From: Prochlorococcus marinus bv. HNLC2
GTDB taxonomy: Bacteria > Cyanobacteriota > Cyanobacteriia > PCC-6307 > Cyanobiaceae
DNA length: 64,000 bases
Assembly (NCBI GenBank): GCA_000218745.1
Contig: GL947595.1
Coordinates: forward strand, 806,532-870,531
Reading direction: 5' to 3'
A program made the translations under genes and the position numbers. Shown here one piece after another: positions 40,040-49,666 of the stretch. The notes under the pieces are model-generated. The model ran no database searches. It saw nothing but the letters and a program-made list of their open reading frames with translations, and had not been told where the DNA came from. Each line of letters opens with the position of its first letter. The stretch's first letter is position 1.

Positions 40040-40945
40040 TTATATTTGCAATTCAATATCTTGAAGTATCCAGAATCCTGAAAATTTTTCAACAAATGGA
40101 TTTGATTGAATAGAGATAAACTGATATCCATAAGATGTTTTTCTTGCTTCTTCAAATTTTTTAAGTAATTCGTCAGCCTCATTCTTGGGTAAATCAGTTA
40201 CTAACCATTTATCGTCTTCTAAGGCTTCAAGTATTAGGCGATCATTATCAATTAGAAGTTTTACTGGCTCCAGACTACTAAACCATGCTGCTAAGGCCAT
40301 AGCTCTATTCTCACTAAATAGTCGTAAGCCAGGAATTAAATAATCATTATTAATTGAATCTTCAATCGGAAAAATGTCACCAAATTCAATAGGCCAATTT
40401 TGAGCTTTTTTTAATTCTCCAATAGTTATTGCAGAAATTGTCAAAGAGTCGCCTCTAACAGCTTCAGGCAAAGGGGTGGGTTCGTTAGATATCGTTGAGG
40501 TGAAATTTGGTGCCAAAATACCATTTACGTATCCTTTTTCCTTTGGATAAACTTCTTCCTCAAGAAATTTTATTTTTTCAAATAAAGAGTATGTTCTTCT
40601 ACTTACTAAAGCATCAATTTCTAGATTCTCCAACGATTTTTTTATAATTGATTTCATTGATGATCTCCAAAACCTTATCCTGGCCGGTTTTTCCCAACCC
40701 TTATTTGCAGCTTCGATCAACGCTTCTTTTAAGGCTTCTGTAAGCCATATAGAATTTACTTTGTTTGCAGGACATGTTTTAGTCCAATAGAAATTTTTTT
40801 GAGTACAAAAATTTTTAGATGAAGCTATTATTAATTCCCACCTTTTTTTTCCATTTTTTTCTAATATCGGTCTGGAATAGAAGTCTAATTCCCAATCAGA
40901 GCAAACTAATTCAATTTGTGAGTTATTTAATTTAGTGTTGGACAT
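40040..40945 (-). CDS. Tab2/Atab2 family protein (DUF1092)
   Basis: A 301-residue homologue of Chlamydomonas Tab2 and Arabidopsis ATAB2, RNA-binding proteins needed for translation of photosystem I and II mRNAs in plastids. Visible features are WELDFYSRPI near the N-terminus, KPARIRFWRSSM, PLPEAVRGDSL and GLRLFSENRAMALAAWFS, all strongly conserved in this family. Presumably it supports synthesis of photosystem subunits here. It is 5 bases downstream of the S1 protein gene, another RNA-binding protein. Confidence 0.88.
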   Translation of the reverse strand: MSNTKLNNSQIELVCSDWELDFYSRPILEKNGKKRWELIIASSKNFCTQKNFYWTKTCPANKVNSIWLTEALKEALIEAANKGWEKPARIRFWRSSMKSIIKKSLENLEIDALVSRRTYSLFEKIKFLEEEVYPKEKGYVNGILAPNFTSTISNEPTPLPEAVRGDSLTISAITIGELKKAQNWPIEFGDIFPIEDSINNDYLIPGLRLFSENRAMALAAWFSSLEPVKLLIDNDRLILEALEDDKWLVTDLPKNEADELLKKFEEARKTSYGYQFISIQSNPFVEKFSGFWILQDIELQI

Positions 40946-40950
40946 TAAAT

Positions 40951-42183
40951 TTATGTATTTTTATTTTCAAAAAGCGATTGTGCTTTTAATGCTCTTTCAT
41001 TTGCTTCTTTGAATACTTTATCCTTATCAATAAGTAATTCTCCTGGAGAATTTTCTAATAATGCTGTATCCAATCCTATTCTTCCTTTTTCAAGATCAAT
41101 CTCATTGACTAATGCTTTAACGATCTCCCCTTCTCTGAAAACTTCTCTAAGATTTCTTATACTTCCATTAGTAATAGATGATTGATGCAAAAGGCCACTA
41201 AAGCCTCCTAAATCAACAAAAAATCCATAGGGTTTAACTGCCAGCACCTTACCCTCAATTAATTGTCCAAGATTTAGGTCTTTGAATTTAGTTATTAAAG
41301 TTGCTTTTTTTTCTGATAAAACTAATTTCCTTGTCTCTGGATTTACTTCTATGAAGGCAACTTTTATAATTTTTTTTAATAGGGACTGATATTCGGAACC
41401 ATTCTCTAGTTGTGATCTAGGAATGAACCCCCTTAATCCCTCAACATCACAAGTTAGACCTCCCCTATTAAAACCATTGATTAGAACTTCAATAATTTTA
41501 CCTTCTTTTGAAATCTTTCTAACATTCTCCCAGCTTTTTCTGAGGATTAAAGCCCTCGAACTTACCGTGACCATTCCATCAGCATTTTGTTCTTTAATCA
41601 CTAATACTTCAATTTCTAAGCCAATAGGGAATTTTTCCTTGAAATTTAAAATAACTCCAATCCCTGATTCTTTTTTGGGCATGTAACCTGGTGCTTTTCC
41701 CCCAATATCTACATAAAGTCCATCACTTTCCAGAGCTATCACTTTACCTTTAATAGTTTCTCCTTCTAGACCTATCGGTTCATTTTCATTTAAAGCATTT
41801 AAAAATTCATCTTCATCAAAATCAAAATCATCAACTGTTCTTTCAAATGTAAAGTTTTCAATATCATTTTCAACGATTTTTGGTTTTAAAAGACTTTGAT
41901 AGTCATTTTTTTCATCGAAATCAAGAGGTTTATCTTCAATTGTTTCCTGTGATTCAGGAACTTTTAATTTCTTGTCAGGCTTTAATAATTGTTTAAAATC
42001 ATTACTAAATTCAAGATTTTGAACTTCTTTTGATTTTTCAGAATTATTAGATTTAATTTTATCAGCCTTTTCTAATGCTTCTTTTTTATTAAGTTGAAGA
42101 ACCTGAATTGGCTTTTTTAGCAATTTCTTGTTGCTATCATTTTGCCCTTTTTTGGAGGCGCTATTATCACTTATTCCCTTCAT
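40951..42183 (-). CDS. rps1b: S1 RNA-binding domain protein (ribosomal protein S1 homologue)
   Basis: A 410-residue protein with a charged, Lys/Glu-rich N-terminal region of about 130 residues and then three S1 domains: GETIKGKVIALESDGLYVDIG, a degenerate middle one (GKIIEVLINGFNRGGLTCD), and GQLIEGKVLAVKPYGFFVDLGG. Cyanobacteria carry two S1-like proteins; this layout resembles the second one (Rps1b/Nbp1), but the exact paralogue is inference. ATG 42183 (MKGISDNSASKKG) is chosen over the longer frame. Likely co-transcribed with the Tab2 gene. Confidence 0.85.
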   Translation of the reverse strand: MKGISDNSASKKGQNDSNKKLLKKPIQVLQLNKKEALEKADKIKSNNSEKSKEVQNLEFSNDFKQLLKPDKKLKVPESQETIEDKPLDFDEKNDYQSLLKPKIVENDIENFTFERTVDDFDFDEDEFLNALNENEPIGLEGETIKGKVIALESDGLYVDIGGKAPGYMPKKESGIGVILNFKEKFPIGLEIEVLVIKEQNADGMVTVSSRALILRKSWENVRKISKEGKIIEVLINGFNRGGLTCDVEGLRGFIPRSQLENGSEYQSLLKKIIKVAFIEVNPETRKLVLSEKKATLITKFKDLNLGQLIEGKVLAVKPYGFFVDLGGFSGLLHQSSITNGSIRNLREVFREGEIVKALVNEIDLEKGRIGLDTALLENSPGELLIDKDKVFKEANERALKAQSLFENKNT

Positions 42184-42246
42184 AGGTAATAATGAGGTTA
42201 ATTGAATATAAATCATTCTAAAGGTAATTTCTCTCAAATTTAAATA

Positions 42247-42984
42247 ATGAATTTTAAATCAATACCTAATGAGTACGAATATTTATCTTGGCCGGAAGTA
42301 AAAAATATTGCTGAAAATAAAAGATCAACGATTATTTGGCCCTTTGGAGCAATTGAACAACACGGTCCTCATTTGCCTTTGGCAACGGATGGCATATTTG
42401 TTGATGACATTACTAATGAAGTTTTAAAACTACTACCAGATGAAATTCCTTTGAAAAAAATTCCTACTCAATATATTGGTTTTTCACCAGAACATATTGG
42501 TTTTGATGGAACATTGTCATTATCTTCGCAACTATTGATATCAATTATTTCTGAAGTTGGGAAGCAACTTTCAGATGTGGGTTTTAAAAGGTTGATATTA
42601 CTTAATGCCCATGGAGGTCAAATATCTCTTTTGAACACAGCAGCAAGAGAATTAAAGAAAATAGCGCCAAATCTTTCGATATTTCCATGTTTTCTATGGA
42701 GTGGTGTTGTGGGCTTAAATAATTTAGTCTCAAAAAGTGAACTCGAGAATGGATTGCATGCCTCCTTATCTGAAACAAGTTTAATGATGGAAATTAGACC
42801 AGATTTAGTTGGCGATGAGAGACCATATGAGGATATTTCTTCGAAGATTCCAGAAGGATGGAGTCTTGAGGGTGATGCTCCATTAGCATGGTCAACTAAG
42901 GAAATTAGCAATTCAGGGGTAATAGGAGATAGTAGGGGAGCAAACAAGAAATTAGGGAGAAGATTTAAAAAAATTATTAATTAA
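42247..42984 (+). CDS. Creatininase-family amidohydrolase
   Basis: A 245-residue protein with the creatininase fold motifs: WPFGAIEQHGPHLPLATDG (metal-binding Glu, His and Asp near residues 36-49), YIGFSPEHIGFDGT, and LLNAHGGQISLL. Members include creatininase, FAPy deformylase and MftE, so substrate cannot be set; all are metal-dependent cyclic amide or peptide hydrolases. Divergent from the S1 gene with a 63-base spacer. Confidence 0.85.
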   Translation: MNFKSIPNEYEYLSWPEVKNIAENKRSTIIWPFGAIEQHGPHLPLATDGIFVDDITNEVLKLLPDEIPLKKIPTQYIGFSPEHIGFDGTLSLSSQLLISIISEVGKQLSDVGFKRLILLNAHGGQISLLNTAARELKKIAPNLSIFPCFLWSGVVGLNNLVSKSELENGLHASLSETSLMMEIRPDLVGDERPYEDISSKIPEGWSLEGDAPLAWSTKEISNSGVIGDSRGANKKLGRRFKKIIN

Positions 42985-43043
42985 TCATTGGCATAACATG
43001 TTACTTTCATTAATGTCTTCTGATTGGCCAAACAATTAATTTT

Positions 43044-43059
43044 GTATAAAATTTTATAC
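43044..43059. promoter_or_regulatory. 16-bp perfect palindrome upstream of ado
   Basis: GTATAAAATTTTATAC is a perfect palindrome 88 bases before the ado start. It has GTA and TAC ends with ten bases between, similar to but longer-spaced than the NtcA consensus GTA-N8-TAC. It sits 28 bases upstream of a likely -35 box, where an activator would bind. Confidence 0.35.
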
Positions 43060-43086
43060 TGTGCGTTTTAAGAAGTGGTTTAACAA

Positions 43087-43116
43087 TTGAAACTATTTTC
43101 ATGATGTGTATATAAT
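43087..43116 (+). promoter_or_regulatory. Predicted promoter of ado
   Basis: TTGAAA (43087-43092) is followed after 18 bases by TATAAT (43111-43116), 31 bases before the ado ATG. A second TATAAT-like hexamer lies at 43122-43127. Transcription start would fall near 43123. Confidence 0.4.
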
Positions 43117-43146
43117 CTCACTATAATTGTGTAAACTCATTGCATA

Positions 43147-43899
43147 ATGAACAAAAGCTCTATTGACATGCAAACTCTAGAATCAAATAAAAATCTCAAA
43201 GTTGATGCTTCATCAGATGAAAGTACATCAGGCTTACCTGACTTCACTACAGAGTCTTACAAGGATGCTTATAGCCGAATTAATGCAATTGTTATTGAAG
43301 GTGAGCAAGAAGCTTATGATAATTACATCTCAATAGCAACATTACTTCCAAAAGATTCTGAGGAGTTAACAAAACTCGCTAAAATGGAACTTAAGCATAA
43401 AAGAGGCTTTACTGCCTGTGGTAAGAATTTGGGAGTAACAGCTGATATGCCATTTGCTAAAGAATTTTTCTCAAAATTACATGGAAATTTTCAAACAGCT
43501 CTTGAAAATGAGAATTTAACTACTTGTCTCTTAATTCAAGCTATCTTAATCGAAGCATTTGCCATATCTGCTTATCACGTCTACATAAGAGTAGCTGATC
43601 CTTTTGCAAAGAAAATTACTCAAGGTGTTGTTAATGATGAATATCTTCATCTAAATTATGGTGAGAAATGGTTAAAAGAAAATCTACATACTTGTAAAGA
43701 TGAATTAATTGCTGCTAACAAAGCTAATCTTCCTTTGATTAAAAAGATGCTTGATCAAGTTGCTGAGGATGCAGCAATTCTTTGTATGGACAAAGAAGAA
43801 TTAATGGAAGAATTCATGATTGCTTATCAAGATGCTTTGTTAGAAATGGGTTTAGATAATAGAGAAATTGCAAGAATGGCAATGGCTGCAATTGTTTAG
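43147..43899 (+). CDS. ado: Aldehyde-deformylating oxygenase (alkane synthesis)
   Basis: A di-iron ferritin-like enzyme that converts fatty aldehydes into alkanes plus formate using oxygen and reduced ferredoxin. The 250-residue chain has the iron ligands in AIVIEGEQEAYDNY (Glu), LAKMELKHKRGF (ExxH), IEAFAISAYHVY (Glu) and NDEYLHLNYG (ExxH), in the family order. The N-terminal 30 residues are an unstructured extension. It is followed by aar, which makes its substrate, as in nearly all cyanobacteria with this pathway. In Prochlorococcus the product is expected to be mostly pentadecane. Confidence 0.96.
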   Translation: MNKSSIDMQTLESNKNLKVDASSDESTSGLPDFTTESYKDAYSRINAIVIEGEQEAYDNYISIATLLPKDSEELTKLAKMELKHKRGFTACGKNLGVTADMPFAKEFFSKLHGNFQTALENENLTTCLLIQAILIEAFAISAYHVYIRVADPFAKKITQGVVNDEYLHLNYGEKWLKENLHTCKDELIAANKANLPLIKKMLDQVAEDAAILCMDKEELMEEFMIAYQDALLEMGLDNREIARMAMAAIV

Positions 43900-43952
43900 T
43901 TGAATTAAAGATTGATAATATAATATTTGTAAATTTTTTTATTCACTAGATA

Positions 43953-43969
43953 AATAGCTTTATGCTATT
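43953..43969 (+). other. Short hairpin in the ado-aar gap
   Basis: AATAGC (43953-43958) pairs with GCTATT (43964-43969) around TTTAT. There is no T-run behind it, so it is more likely an mRNA processing or attenuation element between ado and aar than a full terminator. Confidence 0.3.
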
Positions 43970-44003
43970 GTTCATACCTATACGATGTTTTTACAAAGTC
44001 TAG

Positions 44004-45044
44004 ATGTTTGGGCTAATTGGTCACTCCACAAGTTTTGAAGATGCTAAAAGAAAAGCTTCTATATTAGGCTTTGATCACATTGCAGATGGAGATTTAGATG
44101 TTTGGTGTACTGCTCCTCCCCAACTTGTTGAGAATGTAGAAGTTAAAAGTGCAGTAGGAATTACAATAGAGGGATCATATATAGATTCTTGCTTTGTCCC
44201 TGAAATGCTCTCTAGATTTAAAACTGCTAGAAGAAAAGTTTTAAATGCAATGGAACTAGCCCAAAAAAAAGGAATTAATATCACTGCTTTAGGAGGATTC
44301 ACTTCAATCATTTTTGAAAATTTTAATCTTCTTCAACATAAGCAAATAAGGAATACATCTCTTGAATGGGAAAGGTTTACGACTGGAAATACACATACAG
44401 CATGGGTCATATGTCGTCAGCTTGAACAGAATGCATCAAAAGTTGGAATTGATATTAAAAATGCTAAAGTCGCGGTTGTTGGAGCGACTGGTGATATTGG
44501 AAGTGCGGTATGCAGATGGCTAACAAATAAAACAGGGATTGGGGAACTTTTAATGGTTGCGCGTCAGCAAGAACCTTTAATCTCTCTACAAAAAGAACTT
44601 AATGGTGGGCAGATAAAAACTTTGGATGAAGCATTACCTCTTGCAGATATAGTTGTATGGGTTGCAAGTATGCCAAAAACTATGGTTATTGATACAAATA
44701 AACTTAAAAGGCCATGCCTTATGATTGACGGTGGTTATCCAAAAAATCTTGATGAAAAATTTAATGGTGATGATATTCATGTTTTAAAGGGGGGTATAGT
44801 CCAATTTTTTAAAGATATAGGATGGAATATGATGGAATTAGCAGAAATGGAAAATCCTCAAAGGGAAATGTTTGCTTGCTTCGCTGAAGCAATGATTTTG
44901 GAATTTGAAAAATGTCATACAAATTTTAGTTGGGGAAGAAATAATATTACTCTTGAAAAAATGGAATTTATCGGAGCTGCTTCTGAAAAACATGGATTTT
45001 CTGCAATAGGTCTTGATAAACAAATAAAACCATTACCTGTTTGA
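44004..45044 (+). CDS. aar: Long-chain acyl-[acyl-carrier-protein] reductase
   Basis: Reduces fatty acyl-ACP to the fatty aldehyde used by ADO. The 346-residue protein starts [15 protein letters not shown], has the NAD(P)-binding motif [15 protein letters not shown] in the middle, and SFVPEML-like [10 protein letters not shown] upstream of the conserved AR block. It is an SDR-like Rossmann enzyme, probably with an active-site Cys acyl intermediate. Followed by accA after 6 bases, linking it to fatty-acid supply. Confidence 0.96.
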   Translation: MFGLIGHSTSFEDAKRKASILGFDHIADGDLDVWCTAPPQLVENVEVKSAVGITIEGSYIDSCFVPEMLSRFKTARRKVLNAMELAQKKGINITALGGFTSIIFENFNLLQHKQIRNTSLEWERFTTGNTHTAWVICRQLEQNASKVGIDIKNAKVAVVGATGDIGSAVCRWLTNKTGIGELLMVARQQEPLISLQKELNGGQIKTLDEALPLADIVVWVASMPKTMVIDTNKLKRPCLMIDGGYPKNLDEKFNGDDIHVLKGGIVQFFKDIGWNMMELAEMENPQREMFACFAEAMILEFEKCHTNFSWGRNNITLEKMEFIGAASEKHGFSAIGLDKQIKPLPV

Positions 45045-45050
45045 TTTATT

Positions 45051-46058
45051 ATGCCAAGACGTTATCTTCTTGATTTTGAAAAACCTTTAGTTGAGCTAGA
45101 GAAGCAAATTGAACAAATAAGAGAATTGGCAAGAGACTCAGAAGTTGATGTTAGCCAACAACTTCTGCAGCTTGAAACTTTAGCTACAAGAAGAAGAGAA
45201 GAAATATTTAAATCCTTGACCCCTTCACAAAAGATACAAGTAGCAAGACATCCTCAAAGACCAAGCACCTTAGACTTTGTACAAATGTTTTGTGATGATT
45301 GGATTGAATTACATGGCGATAGAAATGGGGGAGATGATATGGCACTTATCGGAGGTATTGGATCTGTAAATGGGAGATCAGTCTTAATATTAGGTCATCA
45401 AAAAGGCAGAGATACAAAAGAAAACGTAATTAGAAACTTTGGTATGGCCAAGCCTGGAGGATACCGCAAAGCTTTAAGACTAATGAAACATGCTAATAGA
45501 TTCAGTCTTCCTATTCTTACCTTTATTGATACTCCAGGAGCCTATGCTGGTCTTACTGCAGAGGAACAAGGTCAAGGTGAAGCAATTGCTAGAAATCTTA
45601 GAGAAATGTTTGGTTTTAAGGTACCTATCATAGCAACTGTTATTGGTGAAGGAGGTTCTGGGGGGGCTCTTGGTATTGGAGTCGCAGATAAGTTATTAAT
45701 GTTTGAACATAGTGTTTATACAGTTGCAAGCCCTGAGGCCTGCGCGTCAATACTTTGGCGAGATGCAGGTAAAGCTTCTGAGGCTGCTTCTGCACTAAAA
45801 ATCACTGGAAAAGATCTCTTGAAACTTGGAGTAATTGATGAGGTTTTGCCTGAACCTGCTGGTGGGAACAATTGGGCACCCCTTCAGGCAGGAGAAACAT
45901 TAAAGTCATCAATTGAAAAACATATTAATGAACTTTTAAAAATGGATAAAAATGATTTAATTGAACAAAGGTATTCTAAATTTAGAGCATTAGGAAAGTT
46001 TATTGAATCTTTAAATCAGGAAGAAATTCAAAGTCAAATTCCCCAATCCCATGAGTAA
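45051..46058 (+). CDS. accA: Acetyl-CoA carboxylase carboxyltransferase subunit alpha
   Basis: With AccD it transfers the carboxyl group from biotin to acetyl-CoA, the first step of fatty-acid synthesis. The 335-residue protein has the N-terminal helical part ([21 protein letters not shown]), [30 protein letters not shown] and [17 protein letters not shown], which line the oxyanion holes. Its end overlaps the SDR gene by 8 bases. Together with ado and aar it makes a lipid-metabolism block. Confidence 0.97.
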   Translation: MPRRYLLDFEKPLVELEKQIEQIRELARDSEVDVSQQLLQLETLATRRREEIFKSLTPSQKIQVARHPQRPSTLDFVQMFCDDWIELHGDRNGGDDMALIGGIGSVNGRSVLILGHQKGRDTKENVIRNFGMAKPGGYRKALRLMKHANRFSLPILTFIDTPGAYAGLTAEEQGQGEAIARNLREMFGFKVPIIATVIGEGGSGGALGIGVADKLLMFEHSVYTVASPEACASILWRDAGKASEAASALKITGKDLLKLGVIDEVLPEPAGGNNWAPLQAGETLKSSIEKHINELLKMDKNDLIEQRYSKFRALGKFIESLNQEEIQSQIPQSHE

Positions 46059-46768
46059 ATCAAAACTTATATTTATAACAGGTGCTACTAAAGGAATTGG
46101 AAGAGCAACTGCATTTACTTTTGCAAAAGCTGGATGGGATTTGATTTTACTCGCCAGAAATTTTAAAGAATTAGAAAAATTGAAAAATGAATTAATAGGA
46201 TTTGATGTTAAGGTCAATATTTGTAATTGCGATCTATCAGATGATGAAATTATAGAATCATCAATTTCAAAACTCCTTAAAGATTTTGGCTGTCCTTCAG
46301 TAGTTCTAAATAATGCTGGCTTTGCCTATAACGGTGAACTTATAACAATGCCTCTTAAAACAGTGGCAAAAAATCATTCAAGTTAACCTTACAAGCATTT
46401 TCCAGATTTGTTCAGAGATTGTACCTTCAATGAGAGTTAAAGGAGGTCTAATTATTAATGTTAGTAGTCATGCCGCATCTAATGCATTTCCTCATTGGGG
46501 TGCTTACTGTACTACCAAAGCTGCTCTTGCTAGCTTTACAAAATGTTTAAGGGAAGAGGAGAGGCATAACTCTATAAAGGCTTGCACTCTTACCTTGGGA
46601 TCTGTTAACACACCTCTTTGGGATTCTGAATTCGTAAATTCAGATTTTAATAGAGATGCAATGTTAGCCCCTGAAAATGTCTCACAAACAATTCTTTATA
46701 TGGCGGAACAACCTGAATCACAAGTTATTGAAGATATAACATTAATGCCCTCAACAGGGGCTTTTTAA
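46051..46768 (+). CDS. Short-chain dehydrogenase/reductase, frameshifted
   Basis: A classical SDR. The N-terminal frame has [13 protein letters not shown] (NAD(P)-binding Gly motif near residues 9-16) and [11 protein letters not shown]; it stops at 46384-46386. Removing one A from the six-A run at 46368-46373 gives [17 protein letters not shown] and joins to [12 protein letters not shown] and the catalytic Tyr-Lys of [10 protein letters not shown]. The repaired protein is about 238 residues, normal for the family. Substrate unknown; place after accA suggests a lipid or sterol-like substrate only by association. Confidence 0.82.
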
Positions 46769-46906
46769 ATTGATACCAAATTTTCTTTGTATAAATAAAA
46801 TATCAATATTTTAGACATCCTCGAACACTTCAATGTGATATAATTTCTTGTAAGAATTACTTTAAAATATAAAGTAGAAATAGCTTTACAGAACTTAAAT
46901 ATTTTT

Positions 46907-47650
46907 ATGTCTACCATTCCTAGTGACAACATCGAAAAAAAATTGGATGCAAACATAACAAACAAATTAATCTCTGAGGTTATTAGAGAAAGAATTCAAC
47001 ACCAAAATGGCAGATTTCATGCAAATGATAATATTTCTGATTATATAAATCCAGGAGAATTAGATACTTTGCAGAAAGAGGTTGCCTCTAGAGTTCGAGA
47101 ATTATTAAAATCTTTAGTTATAGATATTGAAAATGATCATAATTCTCAAGAAACTGCCGAAAGAGTTGCAAAAATGTATTTACATGAAGTATTCAAAGGA
47201 AGATACTATAAACAACCCAATGTTACAGACTTTCCTAATGCGGGAAAACTAGATGAAATATATACCTTAGGACCAATAAGTGTTAGATCAGCATGTTCTC
47301 ATCATATGGTGCCAATAATAGGTGATTGCTGGATTGGAATTAAGCCTGGGGATAAAGTAATTGGCATATCAAAGTTTGCTAGGGTAGCGGACTGGGTTTT
47401 TTCTAGACCACATATACAAGAAGAAGCGGTGATGATTCTTGCTGATGAAATTGAAAGTAGATGTGAACCAAAAGGTTTAGCAATTCTTGTTAAAGCTAAA
47501 CATTATTGTATGTGTTGGCGTGGTGTCAAAGAGCCTAATACAAGTATGATTAATTCAATCGTAAGAGGAGATTTTAGACATGATGCTAGCCTTAAACAAG
47601 AATTCTTTGAGCTTGTAAAGCAACAACCTAATGCAATGTCTTGTTATTAA
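46907..47650 (+). CDS. folE: GTP cyclohydrolase I
   Basis: Opens GTP to dihydroneopterin triphosphate for folate and pterin synthesis. The 247-residue protein has the TP-binding C-terminal domain with SACSHHMVPIIGDCWIG (zinc Cys and His), GISKFARVADWVFSRPHIQEE, and CMCWRGVKEPNTSM with the third zinc ligand. The first 50 residues are a variable extension. A TATAAT-like box (GATATAAT near 46838) upstream marks its own promoter. With the pterin dehydratase homologue it completes the pterin-related genes seen here. Confidence 0.96.
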   Translation: MSTIPSDNIEKKLDANITNKLISEVIRERIQHQNGRFHANDNISDYINPGELDTLQKEVASRVRELLKSLVIDIENDHNSQETAERVAKMYLHEVFKGRYYKQPNVTDFPNAGKLDEIYTLGPISVRSACSHHMVPIIGDCWIGIKPGDKVIGISKFARVADWVFSRPHIQEEAVMILADEIESRCEPKGLAILVKAKHYCMCWRGVKEPNTSMINSIVRGDFRHDASLKQEFFELVKQQPNAMSCY

Positions 47651-47692
47651 GCATGAGACTAACAATAATTTTAAATTTTATATAAATTCAAA

Positions 47693-48358
47693 CTAAAAAA
47701 GATCGATTGATCTTATTGCATCTATTAACTCCTTAGTTTTAGATATATCTTTAACTCCTGGTGTTATTTCGATACTACTTGAAATGTCAATACCATAAGG
47801 TTTGATATCTTTAATAATATTTTTAACCCAGTCTATTGAAATACCCCCCGCTAACCACCAATTATTTTCAAATTTCAAATTATGTAAATATTTTTGCTGA
47901 ATTCTAATCCCCGAACCTCCATAAGTTTCCTTATTCCAGGAATCTAAAAGTACAGCATCAATAAAATTTGAATAAGGTGATATGTTTTTTAAATCTTTAG
48001 CTCTTTTAATTCTAAAAGCTTTCCATAATTCAATCTGTTGAAATTCCTTTTTAATCTTTTTACAGTAGCTAATATTTTCATCACCATGTAATTGCAGAAC
48101 ATTTTCATTTTTATTAGATTGTAAGGTCTCTAAAATTTTATTCATAGGTACATTCTTAATAACTGAAACCCTTTTTACTTTTGGGAAATATTTACTAAGA
48201 TTTTCAAAAATTTCTTTTTTCTTTGATGGTAATACATATCTTGGGGATTCCTCAACTGAAATTATGCCGATGGCATCAACACCAAGTCTTGCAATTTCTA
48301 AAGCTTGAGCGACTGAAGTTATTCCGCAAATTTTTATTTGTGTTTTAGAAACTGTCAT
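47693..48358 (-). CDS. trpF: Phosphoribosylanthranilate isomerase
   Basis: Third step of tryptophan synthesis from chorismate, an Amadori rearrangement. The 221-residue TIM barrel starts IKICGIT with the catalytic Cys, has VLQLHGDE, AVLLDSWNKETYGGSG with the catalytic Asp, and the phosphate-binding WWLAGGIS and GIDISSSIEITPGVKD. Full length, free of damage. Convergent with folE. Confidence 0.95.
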   Translation of the reverse strand: MTVSKTQIKICGITSVAQALEIARLGVDAIGIISVEESPRYVLPSKKKEIFENLSKYFPKVKRVSVIKNVPMNKILETLQSNKNENVLQLHGDENISYCKKIKKEFQQIELWKAFRIKRAKDLKNISPYSNFIDAVLLDSWNKETYGGSGIRIQQKYLHNLKFENNWWLAGGISIDWVKNIIKDIKPYGIDISSSIEITPGVKDISKTKELIDAIRSIDLF

Positions 48359-48423
48359 GATTATTATTTTACTATTTTAAGTCTGTAGAATAGATTTAAT
48401 AATGAGTTATTTAGGAGACTTTT

Positions 48424-49647
48424 TTGAGGAGTTGGCAAATTTTTAAATTTTGGGGTATTCCCTTTAAAATTCATACAAATTGGTTCATACTCCTTTTTTT
48501 ATTCTCATGGAGTGTTAGTAATCAAATAAATATAACTTCTAGTGAAATTTATAACAATAAGGAGTCTTGGATTATAGGGTTTTTCACGTCATTATTTTTT
48601 TTATCTTCAATAATACTGCATCAAATTATTCATACATTTGTAAGCATTCAAGAAGGAGTGAAATTTAAAAAAATAACATTCTTTTTTCTCGGTGCAATTT
48701 GTGATACCGAGAAGGATTGTCATACTGCTTTAGGTAATATAAAAATCTCTTTGATTAGACCAGCTTTTTCTTTTTTTACAGCTTTTATATTTCTTGTAAT
48801 GAGTAATTCTCTAGAAACAAATGAAACTTTGTTCATTAACATACTATCTAGAGTAGGGGTATTAAATATTTTTTTAGGCTTTTTAAATCTGATCCCTTTT
48901 GGTTCTTTGGATGGTGGGATTTTACTAAAAAGTTTAATTTGGCATTTTTCAGGTAGTAAGAAAAAAGGGAAAGTGGCATTAAATAAAATTACTCTAACAG
49001 CATCAATATTTGCATTATTCTTTGCGTTGTTTTTGCTTTTAAATGCAATTTTTTATTATGGATTTATCTTACTGATTATTTCATTATTTGGAATAAATAG
49101 TTCAAAATCAGAAAGTCAAATTTTGAAAATCGAAAGTCTTTTAAAGCAAAATGATATTTCTGATTTAAAGTTAAAATCATTAAGAAAAATAGAATTTGAT
49201 TTAACTTTTAAAGACTTTAATAAAATTGCAAAAACTTATAAAGAACAATCTAATAATTACTTTTTTATTACAAAGAAAGGAAGATGGGAGGGGTTTTTAA
49301 CAATCAATAATCTTAAAGATGTTGCAGTTAAAAAATGGGAATATACTTCTGTTAATGAATATAAAAGACTACTTAATGAATTCCCAAGTGTCACAGAGGG
49401 AGTTCCTTTATGGCAAATGATTGAAATGATAGAAATTACAAATGATGGAAATTTATTGGTTTTAAATCCTTTAGGGATTCCTAAAGGAATAATTGATCGA
49501 AATGTAATAGGTTGTTTCATACTAAAAAAATTAGGTTTTAATATTCCCTTAGAAATTTTTGAAAAAATTAAATCACAGAATAAATATCCTTTGGGAATAG
49601 AATTGCCAAGAATAATAGAACTTATGAAAAATAAAGGAGATATTTAA
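48424..49647 (+). CDS. M50 (site-2 protease-like) membrane protein with altered zinc motif
   Basis: A 407-residue protein with the S2P layout: N-terminal helices starting FGIPF-like FWGIPFKIHTNWF, the zinc helix, a second core with NLIPFGSLDGGILLKS that provides the conserved Asp, and a C-terminal soluble half (residues 230-407) of two CBS-like repeats without clear signature. The zinc motif reads HQIIH at residues 66-70 where active enzymes have HExxH, so the catalytic Glu is Gln. Proteolysis may be lost while metal binding is kept. TTG 48424 is the natural start. Confidence 0.78.
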   Translation: MRSWQIFKFWGIPFKIHTNWFILLFLFSWSVSNQINITSSEIYNNKESWIIGFFTSLFFLSSIILHQIIHTFVSIQEGVKFKKITFFFLGAICDTEKDCHTALGNIKISLIRPAFSFFTAFIFLVMSNSLETNETLFINILSRVGVLNIFLGFLNLIPFGSLDGGILLKSLIWHFSGSKKKGKVALNKITLTASIFALFFALFLLLNAIFYYGFILLIISLFGINSSKSESQILKIESLLKQNDISDLKLKSLRKIEFDLTFKDFNKIAKTYKEQSNNYFFITKKGRWEGFLTINNLKDVAVKKWEYTSVNEYKRLLNEFPSVTEGVPLWQMIEMIEITNDGNLLVLNPLGIPKGIIDRNVIGCFILKKLGFNIPLEIFEKIKSQNKYPLGIELPRIIELMKNKGDI

Positions 49648-49666
49648 TAAATACTTTTAGATAAGG

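Noticed and set aside
40033-40182. Longer N-terminus for the laccase-domain protein
   Set aside because: It would lie entirely inside the Tab2 gene in another frame; ATG 40032 begins the conserved part.
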